Shown: in pieces, positions 1 through 4,445 of the stretch
How positions within the stretch are numbered: the first letter of the stretch is position 1
Layout: the number at the start of each line of letters is the position of its first letter
Notes under the pieces: model-generated
Told to the model about the DNA's origin: nothing
Database searches by the model: none
What the model saw: the letters and a program-made list of their open reading frames with translations, nothing else
Position numbers and translations under genes: made by a program
Assembly (NCBI GenBank): GCA_029263945.1
Contig: JARIDM010000125.1
Span: 1 to 5,116, forward strand
Direction: 5' to 3'
DNA: 5,116 nt
Origin: Sporosarcina sp.
Lineage (GTDB): Bacteria; Bacillota; Bacilli; Bacillales_A; Planococcaceae

Positions 1-806
1 ACTGGAACAACAGAACTGCTCCACTCTTCTAAGATGAAATCTTGAATTTCTTTCGACTTTAATGCCTCTACGAGTGCTTGAATCACTTTGTGGTTTTTGT
101 CACCTTCTCTTACTGCAATTATATTTACGTAAGGTGAATCTGACGCTTCAATCGCAATCGAATCTTCAAGTGGGTTTAACCCGGCATCTAGTGCATAGTT
201 TGAGTTAATCAGCAATGCATCACCTTCATCATTTTTATAAAGTTGTGGCATAAGTGCTGCTTCGTAATCTGCTGCAAACGTAAGATTTTTAGGATTGTCG
301 ACAATATCCTTCACTTCTGCTTTGGTTTTTTCAACGCCTTCTTCAAGTGTTATTAACCCTTGTTCTTCGAGCATTGCAAGTACACGTCCGTGGTCAGCGA
401 CAGAGTTACTGATCAGAATTTCTGCACCTTCAGGTAATTCCTCAATTGAACCATATTTTTTTGAGTACAATCCAATTGGTTCGATATGAATCGCACCTGC
501 ATTTTCAAATTTATAATCGTGATCTTCAATTTGAGATTCGAAGTAAGGGATATGTTGGAAATAGTTTGCATCAATTTCCCCTGATTCAAGGTCTTTATTC
601 GGCAATACATATTCTGTATACGGCTCAATGACCAATTCAATGCCTTGCTCAGCTAAAATTGGTTTTACTTTTTCTAAAATGATTTCATGTGGGTTTGTGG
701 AAGCGCCAATCACAAGTTTATCGTCTGCAATGCTTAAATCTTTTCCACATGCGCCTAAAACAAGGACTACCGATGATACCAAAATAGCGATTACTAGCTT
801 CTTCAT
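1..806 (-). CDS. metQ: Methionine ABC transporter substrate-binding lipoprotein MetQ (3' end cut by window edge)
   Basis: Receptor that captures methionine outside the membrane and delivers it to the MetN–MetI importer. Translating the minus strand from the ATG at 806 gives 268 uninterrupted residues plus two bases of the next codon. Residues 1-20 are a lipoprotein signal peptide: positive MKK, a hydrophobic core, and lipobox L17-G18-A19-C20, with Cys20 the predicted lipid-anchored N-terminus. Family landmarks are the aromatic DANYFQHIPYF stretch (79-89), AGAIHIEPIGLYS (103-115), and SNSVADHGRVLAML (133-146), which matches the Bacillus form NNVAEQGRMLAML as I recall it. Later landmarks are INSNYAL (200-206) and YVNIIAVR (226-233). 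The reading frame leaves the window at SSVVPV, close to the usual MetQ C-terminus, so only a few residues should be missing. The start is supported by the Shine-Dalgarno-like AAGGGGAGA about ten bases upstream. It is the third gene of metNIQ, after a 64-base spacer. The exact substrate range (L- or D-methionine, sulfoxides) cannot be read from sequence. Confidence 0.95.
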   Translation of the reverse strand, partial: MKKLVIAILVSSVVLVLGACGKDLSIADDKLVIGASTNPHEIILEKVKPILAEQGIELVIEPYTEYVLPNKDLESGEIDANYFQHIPYFESQIEDHDYKFENAGAIHIEPIGLYSKKYGSIEELPEGAEILISNSVADHGRVLAMLEEQGLITLEEGVEKTKAEVKDIVDNPKNLTFAADYEAALMPQLYKNDEGDALLINSNYALDAGLNPLEDSIAIEASDSPYVNIIAVREGDKNHKVIQALVEALKSKEIQDFILEEWSSSVVP

Positions 807-847
807 AATCAATTCTCTCCCCTTTTAATAAAATCTATTTCTATATG

Positions 848-870
848 ACAGGCTCAGCCTGGTAAAACCA
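848..870 (-). other. Overlapping small inverted repeats in the metI–metQ spacer
   Basis: Read on the transcribed minus strand, the spacer directly after the metI stop holds TGGT-TTT-ACCA (870-860). Overlapping it by two bases is CAGGC-TGA-GCCTG (861-849), a perfect 5-bp GC-rich stem with a three-base loop. Neither is followed by a run of T, so this is not an intrinsic terminator. One plausible role is an mRNA processing or stability element that lets the binding-protein message differ in amount from the permease message, as reported for other ABC operons. The structures are short and could be chance. Confidence 0.3.
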
Positions 871-1539
871 TTATCTTTTATCTGCTTTGGTAACCAAACG
901 GTCCCCGATAAACTGAATCGCAAATACAACAATTAAGATCAAAATTGTTGAGACAAATGTTACGTCTCCACGGTTTCGTTGGAAGCCATCTTGGAAGGCA
1001 AGTGTCCCTAAACCACCTGCACCAATAATGCCTGCCATCGCTGTATACCCTACGAGTGCAATTGCAGTCACGGTAATTCCAGAAATTAGAGCCGGCATTG
1101 ACTCTGGCAGCAACACTTTAAAGATAATCGTTTTTGTCTTCGCGCCCATCGACTTCGCAGCCTCGATGACGCCCTTATCGATTTCCTGTAAAGCGATTAG
1201 AACCATTCTCGCATAAAACGGTGCGGCCCCGATTACGAGTGCTGGCAACGCTGCATTCGGGCCCCGGATTGAGCCGAGTACCATACTTGTAATTGGTATT
1301 AATAAGATGATCAAAATGATAAATGGAATCGACCTGAATATATTCACAAATGCATTGGTTACTGTATAAAATACTTTGTTTGCCCAAAGTTGACCAGGTG
1401 CCGTTAGAAATAAAGCTACACCAAGGGCTAGTCCGATGACAAAAGTGAAAAACGTGGACACTAGGGTCATATAAATCGTTTCTAACGTTTTATTCCACAT
1501 GATGAGCCAGTCTACGTGTGGCAGTAAATTTTCAATCAT
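871..1539 (-). CDS. metI: Methionine ABC transporter permease MetI (MetP)
   Basis: Integral membrane subunit of the methionine importer; two copies form the translocation pore and dock on MetN. The 222-residue protein has about five hydrophobic segments (roughly 22-46, 56-85, 95-115, 150-180 and 193-213). It carries the ABC permease coupling motif EAAKSMGAKTKTIIFKVLLP (126-145), which inserts into the ATPase cleft. A TTG six bases further upstream (1545) keeps the frame open, but I chose the ATG at 1539. The ribosome binding site GAGGTGAT sits five bases before that ATG and would almost touch the TTG, and 222 residues is the length I recall for B. subtilis MetP. The start overlaps the metN stop by eight bases (ATGATTGA), which suggests translational coupling. 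Expression should follow the SAM riboswitch upstream of metN. B. subtilis calls this gene metP; metI is the name used in E. coli. Confidence 0.95.
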   Translation of the reverse strand: MIENLLPHVDWLIMWNKTLETIYMTLVSTFFTFVIGLALGVALFLTAPGQLWANKVFYTVTNAFVNIFRSIPFIILIILLIPITSMVLGSIRGPNAALPALVIGAAPFYARMVLIALQEIDKGVIEAAKSMGAKTKTIIFKVLLPESMPALISGITVTAIALVGYTAMAGIIGAGGLGTLAFQDGFQRNRGDVTFVSTILILIVVFAIQFIGDRLVTKADKR

Positions 1540-2557
1540 TGTCAATCACCTCAGTCTGTACATCCTCATCATGTAAAAATTGTATCGCTTGTTGAATCAT
1601 TGCCGCATCTCCATCTAATTGAAGGATAAGCGTTCCGTATGCCCCTCCATGCGTGTGTGAAATATTTCCTTGCACGATATTCACTTCTACATCAAACTGT
1701 CGAATGAGGTTTGCAAGCACAGGTTGTTCCGTACGTTCGCCTACGAAGATTAACTTAATCAATGTACCTGTAGGGTACTCTTCTTTAAGATGCTTAATGG
1801 CTTGTTTTGCTTCAATTGGTTCTGTTAACTGAGACACAAATCGTTTTGTAATTGGTTCTTGTGGTGATTGGAATAGTTCAAGTACATTTCCTGTCTCGAC
1901 AACTTGTCCTGCTTCCATCACCGCGACTCTGTGGCAAATTTTACGAATGACATGCATTTCATGTGTAATTAAAACAATTGTTAAGCCAAGTCTTTCATTA
2001 ATATCAGTCAATAAGTCTAGGATGGCATCTGTCGTTTCTGGATCTAACGCAGATGTTGCTTCATCACAAAGGAGGACTTCAGGGTCATTTGCAAGGGCGC
2101 GTGCAATCCCCACCCGTTGTTTTTGTCCGCCTGATAATTCAGACGGATAGGCATCTTCTCTTCCAGTTAAGCCGACTAATTGTATTAGTTCCATCACTTT
2201 TTGATTTCGCTCTTCTTTAGGAACACCCGCAATCTCTAATGGAAACGCAATATTATCTTTCACTGTTCTTGACCATAGCAAGTTAAAATGTTGGAAAATC
2301 ATACTTACTTTTTGTCTCGCGCGTCTCAATTCTTCTCCTGTAATCGAAGAAATTTCTAACTCACCAATTGAAATGTCCCCGCTCGTTGGTGCTTCTAATC
2401 CATTTAATAGTCGAATTAGCGTACTTTTACCAGCACCACTATAGCCAATAATGCCAAAAATTTCACTTTCGGCAATATTTAAAGAGACATCATCTACTGC
2501 AGTAATATGATTCAGACCTTTATCATATCGCTTGTTAACATTTCTTAATTGAATCAT
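1532..2557 (-). CDS. metN: Methionine ABC transporter ATP-binding protein MetN
   Basis: Cytoplasmic ATPase that powers methionine uptake through MetI. All ABC signatures are in place in 341 residues: Walker A GYSGAGKST (38-46), Q-loop Q89 in MIFQHFNLL, signature LSGGQKQRVGIARAL (141-155), Walker B VLLCDEATSALD (161-172) and switch histidine H199 in ITHEMHV. The C-terminal part (about 265-341) is the NIL domain, an ACT-like fold. In E. coli MetN this domain binds internal methionine and causes trans-inhibition, so feedback at protein level is expected here in addition to the riboswitch. The ATG at 2557 is preceded by GAGGTG seven bases upstream. It is the first gene of the operon, about 23 bases after the leader terminator, and its end overlaps metI. 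No key residue is missing. Full family length and neighbours metI and metQ leave little doubt about the substrate class. Confidence 0.97.
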   Translation of the reverse strand: MIQLRNVNKRYDKGLNHITAVDDVSLNIAESEIFGIIGYSGAGKSTLIRLLNGLEAPTSGDISIGELEISSITGEELRRARQKVSMIFQHFNLLWSRTVKDNIAFPLEIAGVPKEERNQKVMELIQLVGLTGREDAYPSELSGGQKQRVGIARALANDPEVLLCDEATSALDPETTDAILDLLTDINERLGLTIVLITHEMHVIRKICHRVAVMEAGQVVETGNVLELFQSPQEPITKRFVSQLTEPIEAKQAIKHLKEEYPTGTLIKLIFVGERTEQPVLANLIRQFDVEVNIVQGNISHTHGGAYGTLILQLDGDAAMIQQAIQFLHDEDVQTEVIDND

Positions 2558-2580
2558 ACATTTTCACCTCGTTATAATAT

Positions 2581-2613
2581 AAAAAGCCTTCCTGCCAAAG
2601 AGCAGAAAGGCTT
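2581..2613 (-). terminator. Conditional intrinsic terminator of the SAM riboswitch leader
   Basis: On the minus strand a 12-bp stem pairs 2613-2602 (AAGCCTTTCTGC) with 2595-2584 (GCAGGAAGGCTT), with one G·U pair. The six-base loop is TCTTTG, and a T run at 2585-2581 ends the structure. It lies between the riboswitch aptamer and the metN ribosome binding site, the standard expression-platform position. When SAM stabilises the aptamer this hairpin should form and stop transcription before metN. A competing antiterminator could use GCTTA (2633-2630 region) pairing with TAAGC at the base of the terminator stem, and the 3' strand of P1 pairing with AATCT at 2626-2622. That alternative is inferred by eye and not folded. 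Confidence 0.92.
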
Positions 2614-2644
2614 AACGTTATAGATTAAATAAGCGTTATCCAAT

Positions 2645-2749
2645 CTCTCATTTGCCAAAGCAATCGCTTTGTGTGAATTGGCACCACTTCACAAATGTGA
2701 TGGTTGCCGGGCTTCATAGGGCACTTCCCTCCGCCGCTCTCAATAAGAG
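2645..2749 (-). promoter_or_regulatory. SAM-I (S-box) riboswitch aptamer controlling metNIQ
   Basis: The minus-strand leader matches the S-box consensus closely. P1 pairs CTCTTAT (2749-2743) with ATGAGAG (2651-2645). The conserved GGCGGAGGGA and CCCTATGAAGCCCGGCAACC blocks (about 2735-2702) form P2 with its kink-turn and the SAM pocket. P3 pairs ACCA-TCAC (2704-2697) with GTGA-(AG)-TGGT (2692-2683). The conserved GGTGCCAATTC follows (2685-2675). P4 pairs CAAAGC (2671-2666) with GCTTTG (2661-2656) around loop GATT. In this family SAM binding stabilises P1 and favours the downstream terminator, so the methionine importer is made when SAM is low. This is the most secure regulatory call in the window. 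Confidence 0.97.
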
Positions 2750-2778
2750 TACTAGTTATTAAGTTGAAAGTTGTTGTT

Positions 2779-2814
2779 ACATTAAAATTAACATACTTCA
2801 CAACTACCTGTCAA
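2779..2814 (-). promoter_or_regulatory. Candidate sigma-A promoter of the metNIQ leader
   Basis: A perfect -35 hexamer TTGACA lies at 2814-2809 and overlaps the yusE stop codon TGA (2813-2811). At 17-18 bases spacing is a weak -10: TTAATT, or TAATTT preceded by TG in the extended -10 position (about 2793-2785). Transcription would start near 2778, about 29 bases before the aptamer. The -35 is convincing and the location is right for an S-box leader, but the -10 matches only half the consensus. Confidence 0.45.
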
Positions 2815-3110
2815 TCAATTTTCATAAGGAGATCAGGAACAGATCGAAATGCATATATTTTCTCTCTTACTTTTCCGTCTTCTGTAATCAGTAGACAAGG
2901 TACACTTTCGATTTCATAATCTACCGCAATATCTTCCATGTAGTTCAAATCCGCTTTTCCCATTGGGATCTCTTGGCGCATCGCTTCTACAACTTGCATC
3001 ATCTTAGAAGCGACCGCACAAGTGCCACACATCGGGGTATATAAATAGAATAATGACTGAGTCGTGTTGCTTTTAATCATTTCCCATTGCTTTCGTGTCC
3101 AGTTTTCCAT
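2811..3110 (-). CDS. yusE: Thioredoxin-like protein with CGTC motif (YusE-type)
   Basis: Small thioredoxin-fold protein of 99 residues. The redox-type motif C28-G-T-C31 sits in LYTPMCGTC after a beta strand. The fold's cis-proline is P71 in ESVPCLLI, followed by the usual TEDGK turn. There is no signal peptide, so it should be cytoplasmic. It is slightly shorter than a classical thioredoxin (about 105 residues) and its active site is CGTC instead of CGPC, so it may act as a thiol–disulfide exchange protein with its own partners; none is known to me. The start ATG at 3110 has the ribosome binding site GGAG seven bases upstream, directly after the yusF stop. The eleven-base gap marks yusF–yusE as one transcript. 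The end of the gene overlaps the -35 of the met operon promoter. The symbol rests on fold plus matching B. subtilis gene order; the function is unproven. Confidence 0.85.
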   Translation of the reverse strand: MENWTRKQWEMIKSNTTQSLFYLYTPMCGTCAVASKMMQVVEAMRQEIPMGKADLNYMEDIAVDYEIESVPCLLITEDGKVREKIYAFRSVPDLLMKID

Positions 3111-3121
3111 CGAATACTCCT

Positions 3122-3463
3122 TTATTGTAGAAATTGGGCGTGAACCTTAATATGAGCTGCATCTAAAATTCTAGCAAGCACTTCATAAGGGGTTGTTTCA
3201 ACTTCTTTATAAACTTCTTCAGTATAGAGATGTCGTGCTGAAGGATACGCTCTTTTAGCTAACATCCGTAGTTTTTCCCCATCTTCATCGGCGTCTGTAA
3301 AGATAAAAAGTTCACAGGTCTCGTATGGATCAAGAAATGCTTCAAGATCGTATTCACTAATTGTCCCATGCGTACATACGATAATCACCTGTTCTGAAAC
3401 AATTCGGTTCAATTTCATTTTATCTGCTTTTCCCTCTACTACAATGACTTTCTGCATATCCAT
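3122..3463 (-). CDS. yusF: Small Toprim-domain protein (YusF-type)
   Basis: Protein of 113 residues made almost entirely of one Toprim domain, the metal-binding fold shared by topoisomerases, primases, RNase M5 and OLD nucleases. The first acidic motif is VIVVEGKAD with E10. CTHGTI (30-35) follows, and the second motif is FIFTDADEDGE with D57, D59 and D61. The full acidic set suggests divalent-metal binding and possibly cleavage or binding of nucleic acid. No attached domain indicates a substrate, and no reaction is established. A TTG at 3466 is in frame, but I prefer the ATG at 3463, where the AGGAG site lies nine bases upstream; a further ATG at 3457 is possible. It follows the gcvH terminator and is coupled to yusE by an eleven-base gap. 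I see no clear promoter of its own, so it may depend on readthrough. The B. subtilis relative is, from memory, somewhat longer. Confidence 0.85.
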   Translation of the reverse strand: MDMQKVIVVEGKADKMKLNRIVSEQVIIVCTHGTISEYDLEAFLDPYETCELFIFTDADEDGEKLRMLAKRAYPSARHLYTEEVYKEVETTPYEVLARILDAAHIKVHAQFLQ

Positions 3464-3493
3464 CAAATCCCACTCCTAGTAGTTTGGTTATTT

Positions 3494-3530
3494 AAAATAT
3501 AAAAAGCGCCGTAAAAGTACCAGCGCTTTA
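3494..3530 (-). terminator. Intrinsic terminator after gcvH
   Basis: Beginning nine bases after the gcvH stop, the minus strand pairs AAAGCGC (3529-3523) with GCGCTTT (3509-3503). The stem extends through a U·G pair and a bulged G into GTA/TAC with loop CTTT. The T-rich tract TTTTTATATTTT (about 3505-3494) follows. This should end the transcript of gcvH, with or without yusI, and separates it from yusF. The opposite strand lacks a good T run, so it is probably one-directional. Confidence 0.85.
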
Positions 3531-3538
3531 TGAATTAT

Positions 3539-3919
3539 TTAGCTTTTTGTAAATTCGTCATACGCGTCAGCTGACATTAGTTTATCTAGTTCAGATACAT
3601 TAGATGGCTCGACTACAATCATCCAAGCTTGTTCAAATGGTGATTCGTTAACGAATTCAGGGCTGTCTTCTAGCGCTTCATTCACTTCAACAACCTTACC
3701 ACTGATCGGGGCATACAATTCTGAAACTGTTTTAACAGATTCAACACTGCCGAATGGTTCGTCTGCTGTAATCTCATCGCCGACTTCTGGAAGTTCAACG
3801 AAAACGATATCACCTAGTTCATCTTGAGCGAAGTATGTGATTCCGATACGGTAGTTTCCACCTTCATCTTTAACCCATTCATGTTCTTCAGAGTACTTAA
3901 ATTCTTTTGGTGTATTCAT
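3539..3919 (-). CDS. gcvH: Glycine cleavage system H protein
   Basis: Lipoyl carrier of the glycine cleavage complex. Its lipoyl-lysine arm shuttles the aminomethyl group between the P, T and L proteins in the cytoplasm. In Bacillales GcvH also has a wider role as the entry point for lipoic acid that LipL passes on to 2-oxoacid dehydrogenases. The 126-residue length is normal for the family. Landmarks are SEEHEWV (10-16), GITYFAQDELGDIVFVELPEVG (26-47), and GSVESVKTVSE (57-67), in which K63 is the lipoylated lysine. Next come APISGKVVEVN (70-80) and PFEQAWMIVVEPSN (93-106). The start ATG at 3919 has an ideal GGAGG site seven bases upstream. The gene stands apart from gcvT and gcvP, as in B. 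subtilis, which fits its general lipoate-relay role. A terminator closes the gene, and a weak promoter candidate lies in the 75-base gap before it. Confidence 0.97.
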   Translation of the reverse strand: MNTPKEFKYSEEHEWVKDEGGNYRIGITYFAQDELGDIVFVELPEVGDEITADEPFGSVESVKTVSELYAPISGKVVEVNEALEDSPEFVNESPFEQAWMIVVEPSNVSELDKLMSADAYDEFTKS

Positions 3920-3954
3920 GTCGTAGCCTCCAAAAAATATAATCTTTCACTTTC

Positions 3955-3983
3955 ATAATGCCATAGTTTACAAGAAATTACAA
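3955..3983 (-). promoter_or_regulatory. Possible promoter of gcvH
   Basis: In the 75-base gap between yusI and gcvH the minus strand shows TTGTAA (3983-3978, four of six -35 matches). Seventeen bases later is CATTAT (3960-3955, four of six -10 matches). A start near 3948 would leave a leader of about 29 bases with the strong GGAGG site. No terminator follows yusI, so gcvH may also be read from the yusI promoter. The match is modest and the region is AT-rich, so this may be chance. Confidence 0.35.
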
Positions 3984-3994
3984 GACGAGTTGCA

Positions 3995-4351
3995 TTATTC
4001 CCATACGTTTACAAAGTCATCTTCTTTATAGCCAATCGTAATTTTCCCCTCACCAAAGACGATGGGTCTTTTGATTAACATGCCATTTGAAGACAATAAT
4101 TTAATTTGTTCTTCTTCAGACATCGTAGGAAGTTTATCTTTCAAATTAAGGTCGCGGTAAACTTTACCACTCGTATTGAAAAACTTCTTAAGTTCACCAC
4201 CAGCATCCGCTATCATATTCGATAATACTTCAGCGCTTGGTGGGTTTTCAGCAATATTTACTTCTTCGAACGTAAGGTTATGATCTTGCAACCATTTCTT
4301 CGCTTTTCGGCAGTTCGTGCATTTAGGATATCCATAATAAGTAATTGTCAT
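3995..4351 (-). CDS. yusI: Spx/ArsC-family thioredoxin-fold protein (YusI-type)
   Basis: Cytoplasmic protein of 118 residues from the ArsC/Spx/MgsR family. The N-terminal strand leads into YGYPKCTNCRKAKKWL with the thiol pair C11-C14. The rest shows the family features FFNTSGKVYRDLNLK (57-71) and NGMLIKRPIVFGEGKITIGY (89-108), with R95-P96 of the conserved KRP turn. Spx and MgsR use such a CxxC as a redox switch when binding RNA polymerase, and true arsenate reductases use a single active cysteine plus several arginines. The C-x-x-C layout and absence of ars genes argue against arsenate reduction, despite the common name arsC-like. It could be a regulator or a redox enzyme; the role is open. 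The start ATG at 4351 has GGAGG ten bases upstream. It probably has its own promoter just after the fadE terminator, and gcvH follows 75 bases downstream. The match to the B. subtilis position supports the symbol. Confidence 0.85.
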   Translation of the reverse strand: MTITYYGYPKCTNCRKAKKWLQDHNLTFEEVNIAENPPSAEVLSNMIADAGGELKKFFNTSGKVYRDLNLKDKLPTMSEEEQIKLLSSNGMLIKRPIVFGEGKITIGYKEDDFVNVWE

Positions 4352-4375
4352 AAGTCAATCGCCTCCATTTTCTTT

Positions 4376-4386
4376 AGTATAGCATA
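4376..4386 (-). promoter_or_regulatory. Extended -10 promoter candidate for yusI
   Basis: The minus strand reads TATGC-TATACT, with TATACT at 4381-4376 (five of six -10 matches). The TATG element in front fits the extended -10 motif TRTG-n-TATAAT common in Bacillus. No good -35 is found at 17 bases; that position lies in the 3' arm of the preceding terminator. Extended -10 promoters often tolerate a poor -35. A start near 4369 gives a short leader of about 18 bases containing the GGAGG site. Confidence 0.5.
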
Positions 4387-4421
4387 AGAAAACACCTGGC
4401 TCCTTTAAAAGCAGCCAGGTG
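4387..4421 (-). terminator. Intrinsic terminator after fadE
   Basis: A perfect 9-bp stem on the minus strand pairs CACCTGGCT (4421-4413) with AGCCAGGTG (4401-4393). The loop is 11 bases and itself contains the self-complementary CTTTTAAAG. TTTTCT follows at 4392-4387. It begins 25 bases after the fadE stop and should end the beta-oxidation transcript. The plus strand has no T run, so it acts in one direction. Confidence 0.88.
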
Positions 4422-4445
4422 AATGGATTTGATCATCGAGATAAA

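Noticed and set aside
295..828. Several short frames on both strands within metQ
   Set aside because: The minus-strand MetQ frame is continuous from 806 to the window edge with a lipobox and family motifs, so the others are shadows.
1540..1545. TTG start for metI six bases upstream of the chosen ATG
   Set aside because: The GAGGTGAT ribosome binding site would lie almost on top of the TTG, while the ATG at 1539 has proper spacing and gives the expected 222 residues.
2581..2613. Terminator hairpin read as an inverted repeat of a mobile element
   Set aside because: Its position after the SAM aptamer, the T tract and the absence of any transposase identify it as the riboswitch expression platform.
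2704..2919. Plus-strand frame of 71 codons crossing the riboswitch and the end of yusE
   Set aside because: It is antisense to a clear S-box aptamer and to a thioredoxin-like gene, and the product shows no family features.
3481..3505. Possible promoter for yusF with -10 TATATT in the tract after the gcvH terminator
   Set aside because: The AT-rich sequence is explained by the terminator tail, and no acceptable -35 lies at the right distance. Readthrough remains equally likely.
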